Source of the DNA: Diphasiastrum complanatum
Taxonomy: Eukaryota; Streptophyta; Lycopodiopsida; Lycopodiales; Lycopodiaceae
Direction: 5' to 3'
DNA: 64,000 nt
Assembly: GCA_029204225.1 (NCBI GenBank)
Contig: CM055095.1
Location: forward strand, 13,608,049-13,672,048
In this document: positions 10,955-24,249 of the stretch, one piece after another
Position numbering within the stretch: position 1 is the first letter of the stretch
Layout of the letters: every line of letters begins with the position of its first letter
Notes under the pieces: model-generated
Told to the model about the DNA's origin: nothing
The model's input: only the letters and a program-made list of their open reading frames with translations
The model's database searches: none
Translations under genes and position numbers: made by a program

Positions 10955-11340
10955 CATTCATGATGATTTGTTTACTATGAACTTTATTAGTATTCGACCA
11001 GTTAGAGAATCGAACTATTTTGTCATAATAGGCACACCTTGGTTATAACAACCATATGTTGTTGCCCATTGGAAGAAGAAGGAACTTCAATTTCTTGATG
11101 AATCTTATGATGGTAGTAAGCTGCCAACATAGCATGTTATAACTTGGAGGAACAAATATGAAGGAGAAACACCTAAAACAAGTATCCCGTTTGATGACTC
11201 CTATGTTGTTAGTATACTCAAAGATGATGATTATTCAAGCAAATTCTTTTGAAAGTTATAAAATAGATGATGAGGAACCATCTTTTGCTATTGATAGCAA
11301 AATGCCTTCTACAAGAGAAATTCAAGATCATTTTCAATAA
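10955..11340 (+). pseudogene. Degenerate protease-like retroelement remnant
   Basis: In one frame about 10965-11130 reads FISIRPVRESNYFVIIGTPWL, a stop, then PYVVAHWKKKELQFLDE. This resembles the end of Gypsy-type retroelement proteases, where a hydrophobic strand is followed by LLGRPWL. The small open frame at 11158-11340 is the frame-shifted continuation. There is no catalytic DTG/DSG triplet and no RT follows, so the call is tentative. Confidence 0.3.
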
Positions 11341-13390
11341 TATGATTGGAGGAACATATAATTTGGATGATATGTAAATATTAGAAGATCACTCCATTTC
11401 ATCTTTATTTCACTATTTTTATATTGTTATATTAAGTTTTAGTTTTGAACTTTGGACAATTTTTGTTTTTTTAAGTTCTGTCGAATTTCATAGTGTCGAC
11501 CATTGTTGTACTTTACTTTTTGTTTATTTTACTTTGAATTTTTCTCAAATTCATTTGTGAAATATTGACTAGTTTTTCTAGTTGCATGTTTCTCAAAAAA
11601 AAATTTAAATTTTTTCTCAAATATTTGATGATTTTCATAAATTTTGACCATGTAATCTCATTCAATATTTTCTCGAATTTCCATCGACTACTTCACTTGG
11701 AACGTTGTATGTTTCATTTGTAATTTTTCGAATTTTGACCAACTTTTTAATTCCTTATGTTGCAAAATTTTGTAGACTTTCATCTGAATGTGTTTCAAAT
11801 TTTTGTTGAATTCGATAAAAGATCATTCAAAATTTATGATTCTTGCTAATCCATAATTTTTATATTCATTTTTTTTTTGTAAGTGATACTTTAAATAAGG
11901 ACACTAATTTATGGACTACTTATACATGTTTATTTTTATTTTTTCATTTGTTTTAATCATTTTATTTATTATATTGACATTTTCATTTAGGTAATCTCTG
12001 AGTTTTTCCATTTTGTGTTAATGCATGACAACAAAGTAATCACGGTTACTTTTCCATGTGGATCATTTTATACCTTTCTACCACCATAATTCATTAAGGC
12101 CACTATATCTAAAACCCCTAAACTTTTTCTCTTTCCTCACTTTTGCATTTGCAAGTTTACATGACCATGGAGCTTACTACGAACTAAGCAAATCGATTCT
12201 ATTTTTAAACTTCTACTTTCAAATTTTTGTGTTATACACTATGACCATGACACAATCATCTGATGTTGCTGCTTCCATCAATTAGAAGATATGAACTAAA
12301 TCGAATTTATTCAGATCAAGACCATAGTAGAGAAGTGTTGACTAATGGATTTGCTAGTTGTGGATCCTTCCGTAGTCCTTGATGACTAATGTGGAGAATT
12401 TGTCATTATTATTATTTTAGTGGAGGATGCAGTCATCATAGTGTGCTTACTCTCGACTAGCTTTTTGATCAATGAGATGGTGTATATTGTTGCTTTGATT
12501 TTGCCGTAACCTGCTCCTAACAAAGCCCATACTCACCGATCCTATATAGAAGTTGATTTCTAAAAAAATAGCATACCTATCAGTTAGGGTCTCTAGAACC
12601 ATGTTGGGAACCGGCCAAAAAGCCAATAGCAATAGTTTGAACCTCCGCTTCCCAATCTTTTATTCAAGTATTTCTAGAGCATGTACATATTGCAGGTATT
12701 CCTTATATGCTTTTTGTAGACATGGTTTGTGGATGTGCTAAGGGCACCTAGTCAAAATCACTTTGGGATCAGGAAGTGGATGAGCATCCAAAATGCCTAT
12801 CTCAGAAGCGTAGTGCATCGAGGCAGCACCCATAAGAGGAAGCCTTTTCATATCTATGTTAAGGGCAAATTCATTCAAGATAGCATGACAAAAATGTGAG
12901 CACACCTTAAATATCTAGGAACTTGACACAAGATTAGAATGCCTATAGTAAAAAAGCCTATGAGATGATGATTATCCCTAAAGAGCATCCAAGATGTGCT
13001 TTGTGCCTGTGGCACCTAGGAGAGAGAACACCATGTACTATGTAGTATGAATATGAGCATTTGTCAACTAGCAAAGGCCTAAAATGTTTGCATTTCATAT
13101 AATTAATGCAACTATTGGATTGAAACAAAAAGATGACGAACAATCAATAAAATATTGGTGCTCAAGCAAGGGTTGTATATTGACAGGGTGTGAGAAAATT
13201 TGCTTGTTAGAGGGCCAAGTTCTTTAGAACCAAGGGACAAATTATCATATCACAATTCATTAAGCATGCATATATCTACATATACTAAAACTATTTGGGT
13301 TTCCGGACAGCTCACGCTGCCCGTCACGCAGCGTCAACTGCCCAAAAACCTTTTTTTTTCTTTTTTTACATTTCTTTTTCAAAGATGAGA
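11341..13390. other. AT-rich intergenic DNA, no gene recognised
   Basis: Very AT-rich with homopolymer T runs, especially 11400-12000. No transposon domain, structured RNA or convincing exon was found. Confidence 0.5.
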
Positions 13391-13398
13391 ACAAACAA

Positions 13399-14548
<1,150 letters not shown>

Positions 14549-14555
14549 GTGTGAG

Positions 14556-14595
14556 TTTAGGGTTTAGGGTCTGCGTGCTTGGGTTTAGGGTTAGG
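14556..14595 (+). repeat. Short telomere-type TTTAGGG motifs
   Basis: TTTAGGG occurs at 14556, 14563 and 14584, followed by a truncated TTAGG. This is the plant telomere repeat and, on the minus strand, the AAACCCTA telo-box found in some plant promoters. The array is too short to be a true interstitial telomere. Confidence 0.7.
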
Positions 14596-14618
14596 AGGAG
14601 AGAGACAGATATATTAGA

Positions 14619-14849
<231 letters not shown>

Positions 14850-15330
14850 TTCGACAGTCAAAAATATTTCATCTCATATGTCCGTTCCCGACACACCCTG
14901 CACGCCACTAACCCCTGCGATTCCCCCCCTCCACAATCCATCCAAAACACCACCCACCAAAGGACTGATGAACTAATTTTGGCCGCATCTATGTCCGCCT
15001 TCGGCGGGCACACTTTGCTAGTACTTGAATATAAACTTTTTAGTTTTTGGGTGGGAGGATCCAGTCTTTGAGTTTTAAGCAAATTCTAGGCTTTGGACTA
15101 TAGGGCATAGTCTACCATGGACCTTGTTTATAAAAGAAATGGGTGCTTGGGAACTAGTGTTTTGCAGCATAAAAAGGTCACTTGGCTAGATCTACCCTCC
15201 AACATAGTAGCATTGAGGTATCACCCTAAAGGAAGACTCCATTGCCTCTAATCAGGGTCAAAGTTTAAATCCTGGTTTAGAGAAGGCTCGTTAGTGCTAA
15301 ACTAGCCAGAGATTAGGTTACAAAAACAAA
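14850..15330. other. Intergenic, upstream of host gene 1
   Basis: No coding feature recognised. It probably contains the promoter of the gene whose 5' UTR seems to start around 15.3-15.4 kb, but no TATA box could be fixed. Confidence 0.35.
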
Positions 15331-15339
15331 AGATCTCTG

Positions 15340-16802
15340 TCTCACGCGCTTTACATTTCCACTCTCCGAAGAGGAAGAGCGAGAGCTAGAGCTAGAGCGC
15401 CTTTCCTCTTTTTCCTTTCCTTCTCTTCCTTTCATTCCGATCTTCCTCCCCATGCGGGTGCTCGTGGCCCGCTGCCATCCTCGCCTGGTGGGATGACCTT
15501 CCTCTAAAGCAAGCATAAATTATTGGGTCTAATTCGAACCATTTTTGTGGAAAATTAACTTGGATTTGCAACTTTTGGCTTTTTCTTGAGGTACAAGCGG
15601 TATTATGAAGGATTTTGTCAAGGCTACAGAGAAATTTAGTGTTGGGTTTCTGGGAACAGGGTAGGGAAGAGACTGGTGCTGATCCCATTAAAGAGTGGTA
15701 TTCTAGCGGAGGATTGTGATAGCTAAGATGGAGGGTGAGCTGAGTTGGAGGCTTGTTGCAGTTGTGCAATTGCAGGGACAAGATTTGGGTTTTTGTTTCC
15801 AATTTTTTTGAGAGAGGGAAGTTGAATGTGTTGACAAATTCATAAGCAGAACTTCGAGCTCAGATGTTGCTCATTGGAGAGCAGTTTTGAGTAATTGAAA
15901 TTGTTCTTTGGGGGATTTTTGAGCGAAACTGGTAGTTTCTCATAAGAATCTGTAATTTTTCATTCAAACCATGGGTGTTTCTCATTAATAAGGTATCTGT
16001 GCTTTCCTGATCTTGTCTTCATCTTCTAAACAGCAGTGCAATTTCTCTGCTGCAATAATCACTTTTGCCCTTTCCCGACGAGGCACTTCTTATAAACAAA
16101 AATTTGATCTTTGTAAAGTATTTCATGAATGCTTTTTTTTTTCTTTTTTTTTGGCAATAGTAGCTCTCATGTTGAGACCATTCCATGTTATTTACTGTCG
16201 TTAGATTCTCCACCTTGCACTTTATTTATTAGCTTCCATTAACTGCTATATTGTTTTTAGGATCTATGATTCTTATTTTTTGTGTGGGTTTCTTCACCTA
16301 CTCTGTTCCCCTTATCCCCTCATTGTGTTGAGATGAAATACCGGGCGCTGAATTTTAGGACGAACCGGTCTGCGTTATGTCAAAGTTCTGAAGTTGGAGC
16401 ATTCCAGCTATCGAGTTTCTAGTAACCAAACCCAAGTCTGTATATTGATAAAAGGAAGTTCAAGGCTTGCAAAGGGACAATGGGAGGCAGAGCACAAACA
16501 TGATCTTTGATCATGCGTATCGGTTTCAATTCTCTACTGCTTTATAGGGTTATAACTCTAGCTACATTGTGTTGCCAAAACTTCTTATTCAATCCAAGAG
16601 TTCGAGACATTGATGCACGCAATACTTCATGAGAATCGAGTTGCTGGCGCTGCTTGCATATTTTCAAGGGCAGAAGAGAGGGCTTTATGCAGTGACATGG
16701 TGCACTGGTGGTGGTTAAGGGTTCTATCTCCTATTCCTGGCGATTGTGACATTGTTTCCAAGCTAGTTTTGTATATTTTCTTCACACAGCAAGTGATAAA
16801 AA
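15340..16802 (+). promoter_or_regulatory. Predicted 5' UTR region of host gene 1 with an intron
   Basis: The GA- and CT-rich stretch at 15360-15430 looks like a plant leader. A plausible intron runs from AAG|GTATCTG (GT at 15993) to TATTTTCTTCACACAG|CAAG (AG ends 16789). That would leave 13 nt before the start codon at 16803. This is inferred from splice signals only. The transcription start is not determined. Confidence 0.4.
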
Positions 16803-19211
16803 ATGTCTCGCTGTTTTCCATATCCACCACCTGGATATGAAAAGAAGGGCGAGCTGTTTGAAATGAAAGTCCAGCCGATTGATCCTGTGCCCTCAAAGAA
16901 GGTGCATTTCAGTCACCACCTTTATTGTCCTGACTCCTTTAACGTGCATGATCTCATTAGGTTGGCTTGTTTTATATCAGATTTGCAGATTTCTGATATG
17001 GCCTGTAAGGTTCTTTTACTAATGAAGCAGCATTAGTAAAACCCTTGCAGAGTTTGGATCAAGTCTTTGTTTGTAGCCAGACTAGTTAGGGTTTCACAGC
17101 ACAGAAAAAATAGCTGATCTTCATGTAGTCACATGAAAATATAATCTTGATATGCTTACACGGTGGCCGTATTGGTCCTTATTAAAGTGTTTTAAGTGTT
17201 AAAGTGTTACTGTGAACACGACGAGTGAGGTTGCTTTTGTTTTAGTGTTTTTTACAAGACTTGTCGAAGGATTTTGCATTTTGCTTGTTTCCAGCTGTAA
17301 GGTTAAAATCTTTCACTATTGGAGTGAATTTTGGTAAAAAGGTCATCTTAAGCTCATGGTTGGACGTAAAGGACTTGGTAATACACTAGCTAGTGATTGT
17401 GCAGGAGCCTCCAAACCTCGAGTTGGTGCAGATTCCATATTCCTCCATCTTCAATCTTGGTTCACATGGATAAATCATAGTCACTCCTTTCCAGTAGTAA
17501 CTCGGAAATATTCTGTTTAGATATTTGCTTTGTACTCATGCCATTGATTTCTGACAATCACTCACTTTTTCTCCCTTGAAAAATCAAACAGCGCATATGA
17601 CTTATTCCTTGAGGGTTAAGCTACTGCGTGCACGTTCTATGAGCTGAAACTGATAGCAATGTATCGATGGACCTTGAAAATTTTATAATCAATCTGTAAT
17701 AGTACTTTGAAAAAGCTTCAATCATAGGTCTGGTCTTGTTAGTGCTAGCTTTCATCGTGGCTGAGTCTGCCCCTCACCTCTACAAGAGTGACAGAAACTC
17801 AGCTTGTTAGTCTCTATATAAATGTATGGAAGCTTATATGTGCGGTAGTCTTTAGCCATGAAATTTGCTTGCACGTTTGAGCATTGATTACTTGAGTAGG
17901 GATGTTGTAGCATACAGTGCGGTATCATACATGATCAAGATTTATGGATTCCACAAAGTCAAAGATTGCACATCGCTTTGGGTATCATCCTAGGCTTAAC
18001 TTTGATATGAACACTAGCCTTTTATTCATTTCATGAATGAAGTTTCATCTTGATTCTTCTCCTTGAATATTAGGTACTGTGTTCCAAATGGAGGGATGTG
18101 AGATTTCATTGTGCCCAACCTGTAGGGTGTAGGGATGTGTTGCTATTCACTTTCAGTGTAACTACATAAGACATTTTGATGTTCTTTGGTACTCTGGCAT
18201 TTTCCTTTTGATTTTGAAAAGTTTTTCATGCTGTATCCATGTATATCAGAATAGTTGGGATTGACATCCATAGTTGGAATTTGTCCATAGGATCCTTTGC
18301 AATTGAATATGTGTGACTTTGTGTGGTACTTTACCTCATTTTCATTTGAAAGACTCTAAAGCAGTGAATTGCGAGTTTGAAATTGAATTAACCTTGTTTA
18401 CGACCACGATAGTGAATGCTCTCTTTCTCTTACAAACCACACTCTGGCTCCCTGTTTATTGGAAGACGTTGAGCATTATTATACCATAAATAAGATGTAG
18501 CTATATGTTTCTATTAGGGCGAATCTGCTGCCCAGAGTTTATTTCTCCACGTGTTTATTGTCAGCCATAACAGCAGGATGTGCCTATGATCCTTGCCCTG
18601 AAGAAGGGACCCCCACCCTCTTCTGCGTCTCTCAAGGCATCAATGAAATACCACTCCACAAGAGCGGGAATCTGTACCCTTCTTATAATAATAATTGGTT
18701 TTATCCTTCTACAGATAAAAATAAGATAGTAGCCGGATTTTTTGGGATAAAAGTGCTAGACATTGACATTTACATTTGTTACATTCTTTGAACTCAGGAA
18801 TTGAAATCTCCTTATTCATTTACTGAATTGCAACTAAAGAAAGTGAGAACAGGATGTGTTTGTATTTACTTCCAGCCCATTAATTTTCAATGAGCCATCT
18901 TGAACAGCACTTTAAGTTAGCATTTAACATATCTTTCCATTACAAAAGTAGACAAAGGCAGTGATTACATTTTTGCTGTCAAGGTGAGTTTGCTATAACA
19001 ATCATGCCATCAAGCTTGCCGCAAAGAACGATATCTGTTCATTTGTACATTGTTTGTAGACTATTTGGATATGTCCCTGCTATATAATGTCCTTTCTCAA
19101 TTTTTATTCAGAAAGGAAAGCATAAACACCATGAAAAGAAGGAGAAAAAGGATAGGAGGGATAAGAAGAAGAGGAGAAAGGACACTGATTCCAATGGTGA
19201 AGTACAAGGTG

Positions 19212-19265
<54 letters not shown>

Positions 19266-20602
19266 AACCTGCTTTCTTGGCCCATCCTAAGGTCCCATAA
19301 CCCAGATGTGTTGTGGTATGGGTTCACGAGTACTTTATGCAATTTCAGGAGTTTAGAGAGGATCATGGGTACAGTACCTTCATGACTAGAATGCATTCCA
19401 GTCATTGTGATAGTGTAAGGTTATCATCCATGGAGTCTGTGCTTGCTGCTTCTTGGCTCACGCTAGCAAGTCTGATGTTCAAGCATGGGTATGTGAATCG
19501 AACTTAAGAAAAATTTATCAGGCACAGGTCCTACTTTTCATGAATGCAGATTCAGCAGGTTGCTCTCATCTGCATTTCATTGACCTTAGTTCCTGTCTGT
19601 GCTTTGCTATCATGACATAAAGAACTTGGGGCTTGGATCCACTTGCCTGTGCTTACAGACAAGGAAAAGCATGGGGAGGCTGAGCTTGATGGTGTAAAGC
19701 ATGCCGTACGGAAATCCTCAGATTCAGCACAGGCTATGAACCACCATTGGCCAGCATCTGTCAGTGATTGTGGACAATTGAAGAATGGCAGAGTGCAGGA
19801 ACTGGAGAGTGTTGAACGTGCACAGAACAATGCTGGGAGAGCAGAGCAGTCTTTGAAGCATAAGGAGGTTGCAGTTTTGGTTGCTCCAAGGCACACTAAG
19901 AATGGACAAGTCAGCGATCATACTAAAAGCCATTTGGTACATGGTAGTGGAGAAGACCGTGCACGTGACAATGCTGGGAAAGCCGAGCAGTCTTCAAAGC
20001 ATAAGGAAGTCGCAGTTTTGGTTGCCCCAAGGGACAAAAAGAACGGAAAATTGGGTGATTCTATCAACGAGAATTTGGTACATAGTAGTGGAGAAGAACC
20101 GAACTTTGGTGTCAGGCTGCTACTGGATAGTGAAAGCTGTCATCCCATTTTAAAATCTGTGCATAAAGAACAGAAAGTGGTCAATGGCAAACTAAATCAC
20201 TTCAAATCTACAATTTCACCAGGGCCTCTTGATATTGATACAGAGGTTGTCCAATCAAAATTGGTTGATAGTAGTGTGAATTCAGGATCAGGCAAGAAAA
20301 GGCGTTCAAGATTCAAGGGATTCTTAGAGTTTGCAGCATTACCACAGCAAGATGATTGGTCTGCTGATAGTGAGAGTTGGCTTTTTCCTAAAAACCATGT
20401 AAAAGACGATTCAAAGTTCAAGGTGGAAATGGAAGGTTGTACTTCTCAGGTTTCAGCAAATGGTCATCTTCTTACCAACCATGTATGTGCAAATCAAAGA
20501 AAGAAGGTAGAGCTGAAAGATGAAAATTCCCAAGTTTGGGCAGAGGCACTCTTTTTGCCATCGGTTGGTATACATGCATTGCCTTATGTGGTTCCATATT
20601 GA
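16803..20602 (+). CDS. Lys-rich plant protein of the MSRCFPYPPPGYEKK type, function unknown
   Basis: Three exons fit in phase: 16803-16901, 19112-19208 and 19659-20602 (introns 2210 and 450 bp, all GT-AG), giving 379 codons plus stop. Exon 1 starts MSRCFPYPPPGYEKK, a conserved N-terminus I remember from a plant-only family of Lys-rich proteins. Exon 2 is almost purely basic (KHKHHEKKEKKDRRDKKKRR), like a nuclear localisation signal. The large last exon ends QVWAEALFLPSVGIHALPYV-VPY, also typical of the family. Phase 1 at the second intron joins CAA-G with AC-AAG to give Gln-Asp-Lys. Residues about 118-211 are two copies of a 47-residue repeat (KHKEVAVLVAPR). The carboxyl part has the motif FLEFAALPQQDDWSADSESW. 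An extra small exon inside the long intron cannot be excluded. It is probably nuclear; no biochemical role is known to me. Confidence 0.72.
19213..19263. repeat. (CT)n microsatellite in intron 2 of host gene 1
   Basis: About 25 CT units begin 4 bp inside the intron after the GT donor at 19209. The run ends CTCTCAG|AACC, which mimics a polypyrimidine tract plus AG. Confidence 0.95.
19817..20098 (+). repeat. Two in-frame 141-bp coding repeats in host gene 1
   Basis: Units 19817-19957 and 19958-20098 are exactly 141 bp each and encode 47-residue copies beginning R-A-(Q/R)-(N/D)-NAG(R/K)AEQS and sharing KHKEVAVLVAPR and LVH(G/S)SGE(D/E). The frame is preserved across the junction, so the duplication lengthens the protein without disrupting it. 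Confidence 0.92.
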
Positions 20603-20950
20603 TAGGGCTCAAAAATTGTATTCAGTTTTTGTTCATTCAGTGCCATGCATGACCTTTGATGGTCAGTAAGCTGGAGCGTGGATGTCTGCATTTGAAAAAC
20701 AGACATTGATGCAAGATATTTGATCTTGTCGGCCAAGAGTTACCATCAAGTTTGTGATTTTTGAGGCAAGAATATAAATTTATACAGAAGAATTTTGTAA
20801 CAAGCAGTTTCTTGGTCATGTACGTTTTTGTGTAACTTTTATGTTCCAATATGTTTATACTTTCTTATTTAGACTTGCACGCTGAAGCCAGCATCTTTTT
20901 TTATGTGAAGTATCCTTGTTCTATATGTTCTTGCAAAGTTGTATTTTCTC
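20603..20950 (+). other. Predicted 3' UTR of host gene 1
   Basis: AT-rich sequence after the TGA at 20600-20602, with weak AATATAAA-like signals around 20770 and TTTATACTTTC near 20850. The polyadenylation site is not fixed. Confidence 0.4.
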
Positions 20951-21254
20951 TCGAAGTGGAAACTTGTGCAGATCTCTAGTCCTCCTAGAGCTTCGAAGCT
21001 CCAATCTATGTTTTGCTGCTTGGAATTTTTAGCTTCCACTTGTTTATCTTCAATTTTCTAAGTCACTTTTCTGAAAGGGAAATCATCAAGAAAAATATCT
21101 CATGATCAAAAAACTGGTTACTACATTAATCATGTTTCGGAACTTTAAAGATTTACCAAATGACCAATATTTGAATCAAATAAGAAAATTTATAAAAAGT
21201 TGCTTGGATTTTGTCCTGCAGGCTGCAAGTGATTTATTATTTTATTATTTTGTC

Positions 21255-21415
21255 TTTGAAAGGCAAAAAGGGCCTTGAAGTACATATGTGTTTGAGAATA
21301 CTCTCAGTGTACTGTGGCTTGCCACTTTCACAACAAGATAATTGGCTTGCTATAGTGAGAGTTAGTGTTGACTCCACTAATTCTGAAGTTTATTGTGGAA
21401 ATGGAAGAAAAACAG
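21255..21415 (+). pseudogene. Decayed partial copy of host gene 1 last exon
   Basis: TTGCCACTTTCACAACAAGATAATTGG and the following TAGTGAGAGTT resemble TTACCACAGCAAGATGATTGG and TAGTGAGAGTT at 20337-20376. Further right both have GTGGAAATGGAAG in the same relative place. A lost base after the TTGGCTTGCT segment shifts the frame, so the copy cannot be functional. It reads L-P-L-SQQDNW in one frame. The similarity is by eye and covers about 150 bp. Confidence 0.45.
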
Positions 21416-22785
21416 TTTTCAAGCATTTTTAAATGATCCTCCCATTTTCAATCAATAGAAATGCATGTCAGGAAGGTTGAGGCACAAAAGAAGTATGCTA
21501 TTATCTTGGTTTTTGAAGAGGCAGTTTTTCTGCCATTTATGGTAAATGTACAGGATGGCAAGATTAGGCACTGGGCAGTGACTTTTGAGTGCTGTTAGGC
21601 TGAGTGTTAGAAGCCTTAACCCGATTGCAATAGAACACATTGACTTTATGTCTGTAAAAGGCTCCCCACGGTGGGAGTTTTGGAGTATTTGGACGAATGA
21701 AGATTAATAATGTTCTGTAGTCACACTTTATAGTTCACCTAAGGATGTGCCTTTGATCACTCGTTTATTGTCGTTTTGTCTATTGATAGTTCTCTAAAAA
21801 TAGAAGCCTCTAAAAGTTGTACTAATACTAGTGGTAGATGAGGTATCACATCATGAAGCCTACCACTTCGGAGATTTTACCTGCTAGATCTTTTACCTAC
21901 CCAGTGATCAGTATTGAATTTATATCATTTAGCTTCTCTTAGGCTTAAATTCAGGACTTTACACAAGCAAGGTGAAAAGTTCAATTTTCCTAAAGATGGC
22001 ATTTTTGCCAATGGTAATAGAAGTGAATGTTCCCTCCTCAGTATACCAACAAATATGATGTGGTTGCCTTCAATCCCACAAGACTTTGACTCCTTAGCAT
22101 GTCTCAAAACTATAACTTATAAGGTCCAATCATTTTTGTTATTATATCTAGTAACATGGTCTCCTTCTTGAGTAGAGAGAGCACACTCTTTAAAGTTCCG
22201 GGTAGAGAGCACTCTCTTTGAAGGGAAACTTACTTCCTTGAAAATTGCCAAGTTTACTTTTGTATCCATGCCTTGTTTGTTGTTGAGGAAATTTTGAGCA
22301 AGCGTAATGCTATTTTGTATATTGCTCATGTTGCCAATGGCCTAGAGGCTTGGGAATAATCAACTTATATCGTGTTGGTGCTAAGAATGATATGGGTAGT
22401 CTTTTTAATTTGTTTTCTATGCATTTTGAGCCTCGAATATCACCTCAACTCTTGGGATGCAACCCACGAGTGATAAAAGCCTTTTTATTTGCTAAGATTG
22501 TTGCATGAACTATAGAAGACCAGAACTTATCTGGCTTTCCACTTTTTGAAGAAACGCATATCTATTTTCTCAAGTTTTAAAATGTAATGAATCCTTATTG
22601 TTACCATGAGTCTTAAAGGTCATAAAAGTTTATGCAATAGAAGTACCACAAATTTGGAATTGAAAGTTGTTCGCTAGAGTTTTGAGAGGAGGAAGTTGTT
22701 TGAACATGCCCTAATAGGCATTGCCAAAATTCAAGAGAATCTAATTAGTTGAGGGATGAAGGCCCCATCATTGCTTTGTAAGTGA
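21416..22785. other. Intergenic, no gene recognised
   Basis: No domain or RNA gene recognised. A local repeat of GTAGAGAG(A)GCAC(A)CTCTTT is seen at about 22170-22225. Confidence 0.4.
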
Positions 22786-22789
22786 AGGT

Positions 22790-22895
22790 ATTCCAGTAAG
22801 TGGCGTGCTAGTTAGAAGCTTTTGTCCTCTCCTTGAGGTTTGGAGTTTGATTCCACTCAACCACAAAAATACATGATCTTTTTTTTTTTTTTTCA
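22790..22895 (+). repeat. SINE-like tRNA-derived element
   Basis: TGGCGTGCTAGTTAGAAGC at 22801-22819 resembles a tRNA A box and GAGTTTGATTCC at 22843-22854 a B box. Their starts are 42 bp apart, close to the tRNA spacing. A T-run of about 15 at 22880-22894 follows, like the tail of some plant SINEs or a Pol III terminator. No flanking duplication was confirmed. Confidence 0.45.
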
Positions 22896-23555
22896 AAATC
22901 TTTTGAAGAGTGGTAGATCTTACCTGTATATGACCTAACACGAGAGGATCAATTTGTTTCAAAGCTTTCACAAGGCAAATCAATCTTGGAATCTCCCTTG
23001 CCTTAAAGAGTGGCACGACTTAAGACAACATCTTGAAGATTTAAGGTTAAAGGATTTGGAACGACTATGATTTGTATTTTAATAGCTTATAAATACTTTG
23101 ATAATGACATTTATGCATGCTTATGTCTCTTGTTATCGACATGATCGATGAAGAATGGAGCACTTATTCTTTGTTTTTGATATACGATCATCACTGATAA
23201 TCTATTATGAAGTTATTTTGATGACTTGGTTGTAAGAATAAATAAAAGAACGATGTAGTGTGATCTAATGATGGACTACAAATCAATGAACTAACGATGA
23301 AAATTTCATTCTTTGTAGCATAAGTACTTGCTCATCTTGGTGATGGACTATGTTGAACAAGGAACAAGGAATGCATGTCCATGTCAATCCCAAAATGAAT
23401 GATCTTGGGAGACATTATGCATCATACCAAAAGTGAAAACATGAAATAAAAGAAAATATTAATAACCAGTGTTTTGGCCCCTAGTTACCATGTGCATGAA
23501 ATGATTACTATCTAAAGTTCTAAGAGTCGAAGAGGCCTCGAGTTGATGAATTGAA
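22896..23555. other. Intergenic, no gene recognised
   Basis: AT-rich, no recognisable domain. It leads into the degenerate repeat array to the right. Confidence 0.4.
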
Positions 23556-23559
23556 GAGT

Positions 23560-24130
23560 CCATTCTGTTATATAAGAAATGGTGGAAGGTGTTCCTTGAT
23601 AATGGACACTCGAGAGAAGTTTAATTGATAATCAATTTGAAAGGATAAAGAAAGGTTTTCCTTGATAATGGACAACAAAGAAACCATCTTATTATCAAGG
23701 GAATGACAAATGATTTTATGTGATAGTTAACATCAAAGAGACCACAACATTATCATAAGGAGCATGATAAAGTGTTTCTCAAGAGTGGACACTAGAACAT
23801 TATAGAAAAGGAACAATGGAAGATAATCCTTGGACACTTGAGAGACAACTTCATTATCGAAGGAATAACAAAACACATTTCCACATAGTAGATACCATAT
23901 AGGCCCCATTCCTTGGACACTCGAGAGACAACTTATCATCAAAGGCATAAAAAAACACATTCCCTTGTAGTAGACACCAAATAGGCCCCATTCCATTGAT
24001 CAAAGGAACTCTACAAAGTATTCCCAAATGACAGAAACTAAAGAGACCACTCCATTATCAAAAGAACAACAAATATACATTGTAGAGACCACTTCGTTAT
24101 CAAGGGAGAGACCACTTTTTTTTTAAAGAA
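23560..24130. repeat. Degenerate minisatellite, roughly 80-100-bp units
   Basis: Variants of GAGACCACTCCATTATCAA, AAAACACATTCCC and TAGTAGACACCAAATAGGCC recur through the region, for example around 23890-23930 and 23965-24000, and as CCTTGATAATGGACA at about 23590 and 23660. Units are unequal and diverged. Open frames across it are artefacts. Confidence 0.7.
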
Positions 24131-24249
24131 AGACGTTAAGGAAGATGCCCCCCTACATAGAGGACATAGTGACGTACCTTCATTATCGATCGAGACTAAA
24201 CATCCCATGTGGCTATGAACATCTATCTTATCGAATCAACATGGATGTG

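Noticed and set aside
10955-11340. Endogenous pararetrovirus
   Set aside because: Only a weak protease-like tail is visible, with no RT, movement protein or coat motif, so a decayed retrotransposon is more likely.
15208-15270. Possible tRNA B box (CAAAGTTTAAATCCTGG)
   Set aside because: No acceptable A box at the right distance and no stem complementarity.
18558-18791. 77-codon frame in the long intron of host gene 1 as an extra exon
   Set aside because: No fitting splice sites in phase 0 and no similarity to the Lys-rich family.
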